Below are positions 28,431 to 37,489 of a stretch of DNA of 64,000 bases, one piece after another (within the stretch, counting starts at the first letter, position 1; every line of letters begins with the position of its first letter). The position numbers were made by a program, and so were the translations under genes. This DNA is from Bremerella volcania (GTDB taxonomy: Bacteria; Planctomycetota; Planctomycetia; Pirellulales; Pirellulaceae), in the NCBI RefSeq assembly GCF_007748115.1, contig NZ_CP036289.1, positions 2,232,001-2,296,000 of the forward strand, written 5' to 3'. The notes beneath the pieces were generated by a model, which was not told where the DNA came from, ran no database searches, and was given only the letters and a program-made list of their open reading frames with translations.

Positions 28431-29327
28431 ATGGCCGAAGTGTCGACCGAGACCTTTCGGGAAGTTTCCCAGCGACTCCGACCCGAAATCGACGCGGCTC
28501 TGAACCGACTCACGGAGTTCGACCAAGATTGCCCCGACCGCCTGCGTGAAGCGATTCGATACAGTCTGCTCGCGCCCGGTAAGCGGCTGCGTCCCGTCCT
28601 GGCGTTGCTGGCCGCCGAAGCATGCGGTTCTGACCTACAGAAAGCGATCGCTCCGGCTTGTGCCGTTGAGATGATCCATGCGTATTCGTTGATCCATGAC
28701 GACCTGCCGGCGATGGACGACGACGACCTGCGTCGCGGGCGGCCAACATGCCATCGCCAGTTTGACGAAGCTACCGCGATCCTGGCAGGCGATGCCCTGC
28801 TGACGCGGGCCTTCGAGGTTTTGGCAACCGAAATCGCCGATGCTGAGCAATCTCGGCGATGCCTGTGCGAACTAACCCATGCCGCTGGTGCCAGCCAACT
28901 GGTCGGTGGACAGGTCGACGATCTTCGTTTCGAGAAGCTCGATGGCACTGCCGACGACCTGGCGGCCATCCACCGGCGAAAGACCGGGGCGATGATTACC
29001 GTTTCGCTCCGACTGGGCGGGATCGTGGCCGGAGCCGACGAAGCATTGTTAGCGCTTTTGACCAAGTATGGCGATTGCCTCGGCTTGGCTTTTCAGATCA
29101 CGGACGACTTATTGGACGTCCAAGGAGACGAAAAGTCGATGGGCAAACGCGTGGGTAAGGATGCCGACAAAGGCAAAATGACCTTCCCAGGGGTCTGGGG
29201 GATTGAAGAGAGCCGCCGAAAAGCGGAACAATTAATCCATCAGGCATGTGAAGCGGCTGCCAAACTACCCAGTGGAGGCGACTCGCTCATTTCCCTGGCT
29301 CATTACGTGCTGGAAAGGAATCACTGA
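28431..29327 (+). CDS. ispA: Polyprenyl (farnesyl/geranyl) diphosphate synthase
   Basis: 298 residues from ATG 28431 (AGGA six bases upstream). First Asp-rich motif DDLPAMDDDDLRRGRP (residues 90-105) and second DDLLDVQGD (225-233), with KRLRPVLALLAAEA before them. It condenses isopentenyl diphosphate onto allylic diphosphates for quinones, undecaprenyl carriers and hopanoids. Product length is not readable with certainty. It ends five bases before dxs. Confidence 0.92.
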   Translation: MAEVSTETFREVSQRLRPEIDAALNRLTEFDQDCPDRLREAIRYSLLAPGKRLRPVLALLAAEACGSDLQKAIAPACAVEMIHAYSLIHDDLPAMDDDDLRRGRPTCHRQFDEATAILAGDALLTRAFEVLATEIADAEQSRRCLCELTHAAGASQLVGGQVDDLRFEKLDGTADDLAAIHRRKTGAMITVSLRLGGIVAGADEALLALLTKYGDCLGLAFQITDDLLDVQGDEKSMGKRVGKDADKGKMTFPGVWGIEESRRKAEQLIHQACEAAAKLPSGGDSLISLAHYVLERNH

Positions 29328-29332
29328 TCGCC

Positions 29333-31240
29333 ATGGCGGAACTACTCCCCACCATCAAATCGCCTGAAGACCTGAAAGGGTTCAATGCCGCGCAATTGAA
29401 TCAGCTGGCGGCTGAGATCCGGGAAGTCCTCTGTAATCTGGTTGCAACCCGTACGGCACACTTCGCTTCGAATCTGGGCGTGGTGGAACTGTGCATTGCC
29501 CTGCACCGAACATTCGACTTCACGCAGGATCGGTTGATTTGGGATACCGGTCACCAGGTCTATCCGCACAAGCTGGTCACCGGCCGGTACGACCAATTCA
29601 ACACCATGCGGACCAAGGGAGGCCTGATGGGCTATCCCAACCCGCATGAAAGTGAATACGACCTCTTCATGACAGGTCACGCTGGGGCCAGCGTTTCGAC
29701 CGTCATGGGACTCGCCAGCGGCGACTTCTTGAACGGGCATCCCGATCGACACTCGGTGGCGGTGATCGGCGACGGGGCATTCCCCAGCGGTATGGTCTTC
29801 GAGGCCCTCAACAACGCGAAGGTCTTGAACGGCAACCTGCTGATCATCCTGAACGACAATAAGATGTCGATTTGCCCTCGCGTGGGTGGCGTGGCCGATT
29901 ACTTCGATCGCCTGCGGATGAATCCGTTCTACACCGGTTTCAAGAACGAAGTCGTCAAAGCCCTGAACATGGTGCCGGTCTTCGGCGACCCGACCGAACG
30001 TTTCCTCGCTCAGCTCAAAGAAGGGGTCAAAGCGGGGCTGCATGGCGGAATGTTGTTCGAAGAACTGGGTATCAACTACATCGGCCCGATCGACGGCCAT
30101 AACATTCAACTGCTGCGGAAATACCTGGAAATGGTCAAGACGCAGAAGGGCCCCACCCTGCTGCACGTGGTGACCGAAAAGGGGCACGGGTACGATCCGG
30201 CTGCCGAAGACCCGGTCTACTACCACACCCCGCCGGTATTGCGCAAGAGCGACGATAGTTGCGAAGCGGCTCCCAAAAGCAGCGGCGGATCGAAGGCTTA
30301 CACCAACTACGCACGCGACGCGATCGCCGACGTGATGCGGAAGAACCCAAGCGTCACCGTCATGACCGCGGCGATGTGCCAAGGGACCAAGATGGAGCCG
30401 CTGCGCGACGAGTTCGGCGACCGCTTCTTCGATACTGGCATCTGCGAGTCGCATACCGTCGCGTTTGCAGCCGGTCAGGCGAAAGCGGGGCTGCGTCCGA
30501 TCGTGAACATCTACAGCACGTTCCTCCAACGCAGCTTCGACCAGGTCTTCCAGGAAGTCGCTTTGCAGGACTTGCCGGTCGTCTTCACGATGGACCGCGC
30601 CGGCATTACTGCGGCCGACGGCCCGACGCACCACGGCATGTACGATATCGGCTACATGCGTCTGTTCCCCAACATGATCGTCATGGCTCCTGGCGATGCC
30701 GATGAATTGACCGAAATGGTTAATTTCGCCGTCTCGGTCGATCACCCGACCGCCATTCGCTATCCCAAGACCAACGCCGAGAACATCAGCCGCGATCGCC
30801 AGCCGATTGAACTCGGCAAGGCCGAAGTCCTCAAGCAAGGCTCCGACGGCGCGGTCATCTGTTATGGAACGCAGCTTGCCGAGGCCAAGAAGGCGGTTGA
30901 ACTGCTGGCCAAAGATGGCATGAACGTGACGCTGGTCAACGCTCGTTTCGCCAAGCCAATCGATAGCGAGACGATCTTGCCGATTCTGAAAGAAGCTCCC
31001 TTCGTCGTGACGGTCGAAGAAGCGGCCTTGATGACGGGCTTCGGCAGTGCCCTCCTGGAAGCGGCCAACGAGGCCGGAGTCGACGCAAGTCACGTAAAAC
31101 GACTTGGAATTCCCGATCTCTTCGTGCAACATGGTGATAGAGCCGAAATCCTGGCCGAACTCAACCTCGACTCCCTTGGCATCGCCAAGGTCTGCCGAGA
31201 ACTTGCGGCTGCCCACGATCAGATTTCCTCGCAGCATTAA
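29333..31240 (+). CDS. dxs: 1-deoxy-D-xylulose-5-phosphate synthase
   Basis: 635 residues. Thiamine diphosphate site GDGAFPSGMVFEALNNA through LNDNKMSI; second domain has GICESHTVAFAAGQAKAGLRP and MDRAGITAADGPTHHGMYD; the C-terminal domain ends the transketolase-like fold. The enzyme joins pyruvate and glyceraldehyde-3-phosphate, the first step of the MEP isoprenoid pathway. Together with ispA it makes this operon an isoprenoid entry point. The palindromic element starts four bases after its stop. Confidence 0.95.
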   Translation: MAELLPTIKSPEDLKGFNAAQLNQLAAEIREVLCNLVATRTAHFASNLGVVELCIALHRTFDFTQDRLIWDTGHQVYPHKLVTGRYDQFNTMRTKGGLMGYPNPHESEYDLFMTGHAGASVSTVMGLASGDFLNGHPDRHSVAVIGDGAFPSGMVFEALNNAKVLNGNLLIILNDNKMSICPRVGGVADYFDRLRMNPFYTGFKNEVVKALNMVPVFGDPTERFLAQLKEGVKAGLHGGMLFEELGINYIGPIDGHNIQLLRKYLEMVKTQKGPTLLHVVTEKGHGYDPAAEDPVYYHTPPVLRKSDDSCEAAPKSSGGSKAYTNYARDAIADVMRKNPSVTVMTAAMCQGTKMEPLRDEFGDRFFDTGICESHTVAFAAGQAKAGLRPIVNIYSTFLQRSFDQVFQEVALQDLPVVFTMDRAGITAADGPTHHGMYDIGYMRLFPNMIVMAPGDADELTEMVNFAVSVDHPTAIRYPKTNAENISRDRQPIELGKAEVLKQGSDGAVICYGTQLAEAKKAVELLAKDGMNVTLVNARFAKPIDSETILPILKEAPFVVTVEEAALMTGFGSALLEAANEAGVDASHVKRLGIPDLFVQHGDRAEILAELNLDSLGIAKVCRELAAAHDQISSQH

Positions 31241-31243
31241 TCC

Positions 31244-31414
31244 AATTCTTACCCCCTCGCCCCTCTGGGGAGAGGGCTAGGGTGAGGGCGAACGAGGATT
31301 GGGATGCCATGGAGGATCGACTCGACCGAGGCAATCGCTTCCTACGCTCGTCCTAAAGCTGAAACATCCAAATCCTTCACGCTGACCTTCTCCCTTCAAG
31401 GGAGAGGGGACAAC
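31244..31414. repeat. Palindromic intergenic element, diverged copy
   Basis: The left arm has AATTCTT then CCCCTCGCCCC and GGGGAGAGGGCTAGGGTGAG. The right arm, in inverted orientation, has CTCCCTTCAAGGGAGAGGGG followed by ACA. About 90 bases of unrelated sequence lie between. It shares its termini and the GCTAGGGTGAGGG core with the element at 62243. It fills the whole dxs-nadK gap. Confidence 0.7.
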
Positions 31415-31417
31415 ACG

Positions 31418-32311
31418 ATGACCACCGTCGATCCTGCCTCGCCGAAGAAGCCACCCTGGACTGGGAAAGACAAGCCGCGTGTCATGCTGCTTGGTGCCGG
31501 CAATCGTCCTCATGTCGAGGAGGAAGCGGAGCGGCTTTCACACCTGCTCCCTCAATTTGCCGAGATCGTGCATACTGATCTGGAGTGGGACGCGGATCTT
31601 TCGGAAATCGAAGCCGATTTCGCGATCGTGCTGGGTGGCGATGGCTCGATCCTGGGGGCTGCTCGCAGCATGGGCAACCAGCAGATTCCCATTATTGGCG
31701 TGAATATGGGTAAACTTGGGTTTCTGGCCGCCTTCACGCCCGACCATGTGGTCGAGCAACTCGCGGCGTTATGTGCTGGTGACTGTCAGATCATCGAACA
31801 CATGATGCTGCGGTGTCGCGTTTTCAAGGATGAAGAGGTCATTGCCGAGCGGATCGGTCTGAACGAAATGGCACTTCTCGGCGGACCACCCTTCCAAATC
31901 CGCACGATTGATCTTTACGTAGACAACCAATTAGCGACATCATATAGCTGCGATGGCTTGATCATCAGTACTCCGGTCGGGTCGACGGCCCATAATCTGT
32001 CGGCGGGCGGTCCTATTTTGCGGGCCGACTTGCGGGCCTTTGTCGTCAGTCCGATCAGCCCCCACACGTTGACCATGCGGAGCGTGGTCGACACCGGCGA
32101 TCGATGTTTCGAGATGCACTTGCGCGGATCGGATCGAACGATGTCGGTCGTGGTCGACGGCCGAGTACTCAGCCCGATCACCAGCGATCACCGCGTTCGC
32201 GTCGATCAGGCCCAACCGCGATTCAAGCTCGTCGCAACCCACGACCATAACTATTACCGCACGCTCCGCGAAAAGCTGGGCTGGGGCGGTCAAATTGATC
32301 ACGGTAGATAA
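31418..32311 (+). CDS. nadK: NAD kinase
   Basis: 297 residues from ATG 31418. The GGDG motif (VLGGDGSILGAAR, residues 71-83), GVNMGKLGFLAAF, GLNEMAL and STPVGSTAHNLSAGGPI are all present. It phosphorylates NAD to NADP using ATP. The chosen start follows GGGAGAGGGG, which belongs to the right arm of the palindromic element, so the repeat seems to provide the ribosome binding site. A hairpin follows right after the stop. Confidence 0.92.
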   Translation: MTTVDPASPKKPPWTGKDKPRVMLLGAGNRPHVEEEAERLSHLLPQFAEIVHTDLEWDADLSEIEADFAIVLGGDGSILGAARSMGNQQIPIIGVNMGKLGFLAAFTPDHVVEQLAALCAGDCQIIEHMMLRCRVFKDEEVIAERIGLNEMALLGGPPFQIRTIDLYVDNQLATSYSCDGLIISTPVGSTAHNLSAGGPILRADLRAFVVSPISPHTLTMRSVVDTGDRCFEMHLRGSDRTMSVVVDGRVLSPITSDHRVRVDQAQPRFKLVATHDHNYYRTLREKLGWGGQIDHGR

Positions 32312-32360
32312 GTTGAAAAGGTTCCGCTGTTTCTCCCCCGCTGAAAACGGAACCTTCAAC
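32312..32360 (+). other. Hairpin between nadK and the next gene
   Basis: A 13-bp stem with a two-base bulge (32312-32326 with 32348-32360) encloses about 21 bases. No T run follows, so it is more likely a processing or stability element, or a weak attenuator, than a classical terminator. Confidence 0.55.
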
Positions 32361-32393
32361 AAGCATGACCCAAAACTGCAAGGATGCAAAATC

Positions 32394-33506
32394 ATGAGAA
32401 CGCTCGCGACTCTCGCGCTAGTGCTTGCCACTTCCACCGTGGCAATGGCCGACGATGCCAAGGTTAAACTCGAGTACAAGTTCGCCGTGGGTGACGTGAT
32501 TCGCTCGAAGGTGGTGCATCTGTCGACGGTCGAAACGAAGATCAAAGGTTCGACGCAAACCGCTCAGTCGCGCAGCATCTCGACCAAGAATTGGAAGATT
32601 CAAGAGGTAAACGCCGACGGCGACGCGACTTTCATCCACTCGGTCGAAAACATCGATATGTGGCAAAAGGTCACCGATCGTCCCGAACAGCGCTACAACA
32701 GCGAGAAGGACGAAGTTCCTCCGGCCATCTATAGCGAAGCCGCCAAGAGCGTGGGCATCCCGCTGGCCAAGATCACCGTCGATACGATGGGCCGCCTGGT
32801 CGATCGCGAGCAACTTGGTGGCACGCCCAGCAGCGAATCGCAGATCTTGCCGATCCTGCCTGCCGAACCGGTTGCCGTCGGTGCAGCCTGGTACTCGCCA
32901 GACGACATCACCGTACGTACCCGCAGTGGCGCTCAAAAGCATATCAAGACGCGTCAGGTCTTCCGTTTGAATAGCGTGAGCGGTGGTATCGCTACCATTT
33001 CGACCGAGACCCAGATCCTCACCCCAATCGACGATCCGATGCTGAAGGTCGAACTGATTCAGAAGCTGACTCGCGGAACGATCAAGTTCGATATCGAAGC
33101 AGGCCGCGTCGCTTCACAGCAACTCGATCTGGACGAAACGATTATCGGCTTCCAGGGTGAAACGAGCGTGATGAACTACCTCGGCCGCATGACCGAAGAG
33201 TTGATTCCAGAGGCTCCTGCCAAGGTCGCCAATGTGCCGATGGCACCGAAGAAGATGCAGCACACGCCAACAACTGCGGCTCCAGCGACCAATCCCGTGA
33301 AGCAGGACGTCGCTGAAGTGAAGTCGTGGGACAAACTGATCGAGGGCTCCGCCGAGCAAGAGACGTTTGAATCGGAAGAGCCTGCCGCCAAGGTGGCCAC
33401 GAAGCCGGAACGACCTCGCGTCGACGGCGTGCCAACCCTGGCCGATCCCGCCACTCGGCCGGTCGAGGAAGAAGAGCTGAAACTCGACTCGCCTGAGAAG
33501 GAGTAA
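32394..33506 (+). CDS. Exported hypothetical protein
   Basis: 370 residues from ATG 32394 (AAGGA upstream), signal peptide MRTLATLALVLATSTVAMA. The middle 250 residues are beta-rich (LEYKFAVGDVIRSKVVHLST, VDTMGRLVDREQ, VAVGAAWYSPDD), a pattern common in planctomycete exported proteins of unknown role. The last 110 residues are Pro/Ala/Glu-rich and probably disordered. The call of a periplasmic or surface location is from the signal peptide only. Confidence 0.7.
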   Translation: MRTLATLALVLATSTVAMADDAKVKLEYKFAVGDVIRSKVVHLSTVETKIKGSTQTAQSRSISTKNWKIQEVNADGDATFIHSVENIDMWQKVTDRPEQRYNSEKDEVPPAIYSEAAKSVGIPLAKITVDTMGRLVDREQLGGTPSSESQILPILPAEPVAVGAAWYSPDDITVRTRSGAQKHIKTRQVFRLNSVSGGIATISTETQILTPIDDPMLKVELIQKLTRGTIKFDIEAGRVASQQLDLDETIIGFQGETSVMNYLGRMTEELIPEAPAKVANVPMAPKKMQHTPTTAAPATNPVKQDVAEVKSWDKLIEGSAEQETFESEEPAAKVATKPERPRVDGVPTLADPATRPVEEEELKLDSPEKE

Positions 33507-33518
33507 GCTTCGCAGGCA

Positions 33519-34712
33519 TCAGCCAGCGGCGCGGCGGCAAAGAATCGCTCGATTCCCTTCCACGGTTGGAGTGAAGACGATCGTCCCCTCCCCTTTCCCG
33601 CGCGGCCTGAGTTGTTTTCGCAGGGTCTCGAGTTTCAGCTCGAGGCCTCTTTGTTTGAGTTCCAGCGTTCCCCACTCCGCCTCTGCGACCGTCTTCTTCA
33701 GCCGCTTGGCATCCACTTTCTCTTGCCTGATCACCTCGAACGTCTGTAGTAACGGGTGATCGAGCAAATCGTTACCGGTCAGATAATGCGACTCCGGCGA
33801 TAGGCGTGCCAGGTGAAGGCTCTCAGCCAAGGTATCGACCAGGCCCGAGGCGACCAGCGCCGGATCGGGATCGAAGAGGTACTCACCCACAATCGTCGAC
33901 GAAACCGACGATCGGGCAAACCCCTCGAAAAACTCAGCGTTACCGGCATGATCGATCCGCGCGGCTCTTCGTGTGCCAGGCTGCTGGGCAAGCTCGCCTA
34001 ACCACAAGACCAGCTGTTTGCACTCGCGATGATTGGAGATCCATTCGCACTGCCCCTGCTCTTCCCAGGCCTTGGGCAGGCGACTAGCCGGAGCCAGCTT
34101 CAAGGCCGCGTTGCGGTTGCGCCGTAGCATCGCTTCCAACTGGTCGAGACTCGGGCTGAAGCTGTCCAGGCGAATCGTACGACGATCGTCGTGTCGTCGA
34201 TCGGGATCGATGTGCCATGCCGCGAATGGTTCGAGCGGCACCTCTTCGGCCAGGCCGCAACGTATATTGGCAAGCTTTGCGCCATGGGCAGAGACGTTCG
34301 CTTGGGCAAAGCAAAGATGATCGGCAGAAGCATCCACCGCTGTTGTCGGGCCACGCTGGGACAGAGCAATCAGATCGCCGCCGATGCCGCAGCACAAGTC
34401 GGCCAGTGGCTGGTCGGCAGGAAACCTTTTGGCTTTGTAGGCGGCAATCTCCTGGTCGGTCGACTGTTGCAGGCCGATGTCGGTGAAGAACATGCGGTCG
34501 GCGTGGTCAAACTTGCGGGCAGCGCGCTTGCGCAGTTCGACCTGACTGAGAAGTGCCGCCGCTTGTTCGCTACGGAGTTCCTGACGCAGCCGGGTAAGGG
34601 TTCCGATCGAGTTGGCATCGACGCCACGAAGCCATTTAAACCACGACTTGGCTTCTTCCGAGACAAGCCACTGGCACGTGGCAAGAGGTTCCGATTGGTC
34701 GGGAGATGACAT
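33519..34712 (-). CDS. Class I SAM-dependent methyltransferase with THUMP-like domain
   Basis: 397 residues. The SAM-binding motif I is PLADLCCGIGGDLIALSQRG (about 101-120), then VDASADHLCFAQAN and HIDPDRR. The C-terminal third (VEGEYLFDP-like strand, TLELKQRGLELKLETLRKQL) fits the THUMP-like domain. The family is thought to modify RNA, but target is unknown. Convergent with the exported protein gene, stops 13 bases apart. Confidence 0.8.
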   Translation of the reverse strand: MSSPDQSEPLATCQWLVSEEAKSWFKWLRGVDANSIGTLTRLRQELRSEQAAALLSQVELRKRAARKFDHADRMFFTDIGLQQSTDQEIAAYKAKRFPADQPLADLCCGIGGDLIALSQRGPTTAVDASADHLCFAQANVSAHGAKLANIRCGLAEEVPLEPFAAWHIDPDRRHDDRRTIRLDSFSPSLDQLEAMLRRNRNAALKLAPASRLPKAWEEQGQCEWISNHRECKQLVLWLGELAQQPGTRRAARIDHAGNAEFFEGFARSSVSSTIVGEYLFDPDPALVASGLVDTLAESLHLARLSPESHYLTGNDLLDHPLLQTFEVIRQEKVDAKRLKKTVAEAEWGTLELKQRGLELKLETLRKQLRPRGKGEGTIVFTPTVEGNRAILCRRAAG

Positions 34713-34837
34713 TTCTTTGGTCTGCGAAAAATGTGGCGACGGCTCGGATCTTGCGAGGTGCTGGCATCAACTTCATGCGAGATGTGCCTGGGGCTCGATG
34801 ATGACTATGGATGAATCATCAATGGAAGGAGTCAATT

Positions 34838-35578
34838 GTGTTTCGTCGAACGGTTATGTTCTGGGTTGCCGCAGCCGCCAGTTTTGGCGTGCCGTATAGC
34901 TATTACAACCCGACCGTGCGCGAGACGGCCAGTTCCTATTGGAACAAGGCCAGCGAATTTATGCCATCGGGGGAAGGTGCTCCTGCGGCCTCGATTGCCG
35001 GCGAAGATAAAGCGGAAGGTCAAAACCTGGTAAGTGCGCCAGCCGCTGTGGCGAAGCCTCTGGGCCCACCCTCTGCCGCTCCCGTGTTTCAGCAGTTCGA
35101 TCACTTCATCAACTTCAACGCCAACCCGCGCTGGATCATGGAAACATGGCCCCGCGTGAGCACGACCCTTTCCGACGTTCACCTGGAAGGACTGCGCGTC
35201 CCGCTGGTCAGTGGTTCGCGAATCGATGACATCGCCGGCTCTCTGACTTACTACTTCGACGAAGATAAAGCTCTGCAGCGGATTACTTTTCATGGAACCA
35301 CCGGTGACGAACGCCGCCTGGTCGCCATGCTCACGCAGCACTACAAGTTCGAGTCGGAACCAAGCGTTGCTGGCTCGCTGTACATGGTGAAGTGGAACGG
35401 CGAGCCCGTGAGCGTGCTACGCGTCGAACCGGCTGCCGTGATCAATCAGAACCTACCCCACACGCGGTTGAAGGTCGATCTAGAGATCAACCGCCCGTCA
35501 CGCTATTACTCGCTGAGCCCCGAAATGGCCAAACTCGTCGACCGCGACAAACACGCCGGTCGCTGGGGCTCTAAATAA
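34838..35578 (+). CDS. Hypothetical exported or membrane-anchored protein
   Basis: 246 residues from GTG 34838, which has AAGGAG seven bases upstream; an ATG at 34811 does not. One hydrophobic N-terminal helix (VMFWVAAAASFGVPYSYY) anchors it. The rest has ISO-type alpha/beta character (TLSDVHLEGLRVPLVSGSR, LTYYFDEDKALQRITFHGT). Family not recognised. It converges on dnaA with a strong hairpin in between. Confidence 0.65.
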   Translation: MFRRTVMFWVAAAASFGVPYSYYNPTVRETASSYWNKASEFMPSGEGAPAASIAGEDKAEGQNLVSAPAAVAKPLGPPSAAPVFQQFDHFINFNANPRWIMETWPRVSTTLSDVHLEGLRVPLVSGSRIDDIAGSLTYYFDEDKALQRITFHGTTGDERRLVAMLTQHYKFESEPSVAGSLYMVKWNGEPVSVLRVEPAAVINQNLPHTRLKVDLEINRPSRYYSLSPEMAKLVDRDKHAGRWGSK

Positions 35579-35579
35579 T

Positions 35580-35635
35580 GAGAATCCTGTCCCCTCGCCC
35601 TTTGCAAAATAAAAGGGCGTGGGGACAGGATTCTC
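35580..35635. terminator. Convergent-gene hairpin of the palindromic element family
   Basis: A 24-bp inverted repeat (35580-35603 with 35612-35635) with one mismatch and an A-rich loop fills the whole gap between the converging genes. Its arms carry CCTGTCCCCTCGCCC, as in the elements at 31244 and 62243. It likely ends transcripts from both sides. Confidence 0.7.
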
Positions 35636-37044
35636 TATCGACTCGAGCGAAGCTCTGCCTCGGCCAGTTGGATGGCCTCTTGAGCTTTCAAAGAACGATC
35701 GGCAATCTGCACGATCGAATCGTCGGACAGCCACTGGTTGACTTTCTTCTCGGCCGAGATCACCGTGCTGTGACTACGACGTTGAAAGTGCAAACAGATG
35801 TCAGACAAAGCGGCACCGGTGTGCTTGCGGGCCAGCCACATCGCAAGCATACGTGGGTTGCTGGCTCGGCGTGACTTGGACTGCGAACGAAGCAATTTCG
35901 TATCGACGCCGAACACGCGGCAGACGGCTTGTTCGACGTCATCCAGCCGCATCATGCTGCTGCGCTGCGGGATGAGGTCGGCCAGCAGGTTTTCCAGCAC
36001 GGGAATGGAAAGCGTGTTGCCTTTGACCGCACAGTAGGCCCACAAGCGGTTGATCGCACCCGATACAAGCCGCCCTTCGCCGGGCAACTGACGGGTCAGC
36101 CAATGGGCAATCGACTCGGTCAGCTGAACATCCCGCTTCTCAGCCAGGCGCTGGATCATGGCCGTCTTGCAGGTTTCGTCCAGGGGATCGACTTTGCAGA
36201 TCAAACCACTGGAGAAACGTGCGACCAGTTCGGTTCCCAGGGCCGACAGTTCGGTCGGGCGTTGGTTGCCGGCCAGAACGACCTGACCACCTCGACGCGT
36301 GATCGCATCGAGCGTATGCAGTAGTTCCGTCTTGGTAGCCCTTTTGCCGGCAAAGAATTGGACGTCGTCAATGATCAACACGCCGACGTCGCGATACTTG
36401 CGGCGGAAGCTGGCCACGCCGGAAGATTGCAACGCTTCCAGGAAATAGGTCGTGAACTGCTCGGCTGAGAGATAAACGACGCGCCCCAGTTCCTTCTTCT
36501 GCTGAGCCAGGCCATAAATCCCTTCCAGCAAGTGGGTCTTCCCGCTGCCGGATGGGCCATGGATGTAGAGTGGCGAGATCTGCCCCGGCTGCTGTAGGAC
36601 CATCGTGGCGGCGGTTTTCGCCATCGAGTTGCAATCGCTGACGACAAAGTCCTTCAGCGAAGCGAACCGACGGCGCTGGATCATCGTCGAACTGCTCGAC
36701 GGAGCGCGAGTCGGTTGAGTGCTCGAAACCGCGGTTGGCATCTTCTTCTCCGCTTTCGCAGCGGATGGCGATGGAGCTTTGGGGGCAGGAGCCGATCCTT
36801 CGCGGTAGATAACTTGATGCCCTGGAAGTTGCACGTCGGAGAGGGCCTGGCGAATTGCCTCGTGAAAGTTCTTGCGAAGGAAGTCGAGATTCACTCGGCT
36901 CGTTGATTCGATCAACAAACAACCATCGCTCAAACGAAGTTGAGTGTTGTTCGTACCGAACCAAAGTTCGAAGCGATCTTGTCCTACCCTCTCAATCATT
37001 GCAAGACGCAACGCGGGCAGAATTTCGATGTCTTCCGTGACCAC
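35635..37044 (-). CDS. dnaA: Chromosomal replication initiator DnaA (divergent C-terminal signature)
   Basis: 469 residues. Domain I is at the N-terminus, a Pro/Ser-rich linker spans about 82-125, Walker A is GPSGSGKTHL (163-172), and Walker B is VLIIDDVQFF (222-231). Domain IV has RMLAMWLARKHTGAALSDIC and then FQRRSHSTV, where most DnaA proteins have G-R-D-H-S/T-T-V. DnaA binds origin boxes and melts oriC with ATP. Here dnaN is not adjacent. A paralogue or Hda-like role is possible, but the complete four-domain length favours DnaA. Confidence 0.85.
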   Translation of the reverse strand: MVTEDIEILPALRLAMIERVGQDRFELWFGTNNTQLRLSDGCLLIESTSRVNLDFLRKNFHEAIRQALSDVQLPGHQVIYREGSAPAPKAPSPSAAKAEKKMPTAVSSTQPTRAPSSSSTMIQRRRFASLKDFVVSDCNSMAKTAATMVLQQPGQISPLYIHGPSGSGKTHLLEGIYGLAQQKKELGRVVYLSAEQFTTYFLEALQSSGVASFRRKYRDVGVLIIDDVQFFAGKRATKTELLHTLDAITRRGGQVVLAGNQRPTELSALGTELVARFSSGLICKVDPLDETCKTAMIQRLAEKRDVQLTESIAHWLTRQLPGEGRLVSGAINRLWAYCAVKGNTLSIPVLENLLADLIPQRSSMMRLDDVEQAVCRVFGVDTKLLRSQSKSRRASNPRMLAMWLARKHTGAALSDICLHFQRRSHSTVISAEKKVNQWLSDDSIVQIADRSLKAQEAIQLAEAELRSSR

Positions 37045-37489
37045 AGGCTGACTCTTTCAGCGAGTTGAATTTCCGATTTCCAATCCGAAAATCGTCCTTC
37101 AACCCCAGACGGGAGAGAGGCAAAAACAGGCGGCATCATCAACCGCGTGGAGGATGATTGTAGGCAAGCTAGCACCCCTGTCAAACCTCTCGGTAGCGCC
37201 CTGGAAGAAAAAAAGCAAAGGGGGCTTATCCGACCTGCCGAATGCCCGCGATTTCCCGGAGATTTGATGCGAGCTGCGGCTTTCCATTTTCTAACACGAT
37301 CTGAACACGGCCGTGGATAAATTGTCGAAACCTGACAATTCCGACTCAAGACTTCATCGATCCGTCATCCTATTCTCTTACTCATAAACACTTTATGGAA
37401 AAACAATAGTCCGACGAGGGTGGGGACACGGTTGGTCACGCAAAGTGAAGATCGTTGGAAGAGACGGTAAACACGGCTTTCAGCGATGC
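37045..37489. promoter_or_regulatory. dnaA upstream region
   Basis: About 445 bases between dnaA and the GNAT gene, both on the minus strand. It has one DnaA-box-like site (CGTGGATAA, 37311-37319, one mismatch to TTATCCACA) and directly beside it the palindrome AATTGTC-7-GACAATT (37320-37340). An AT-rich run lies at 37370-37410. This suits dnaA autoregulation. A single box is too little to call an origin. Confidence 0.4.

Noticed and set aside
29342-31237. 631-codon open frame on the minus strand opposite dxs
   Set aside because: It is the mirror of a highly biased GC-rich gene; its translation has no family features and dxs is unambiguous.
37045-37489. Chromosome replication origin beside dnaA
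   Set aside because: Only one imperfect DnaA-box-like site, no clear box cluster and no dnaN; not enough to call oriC.
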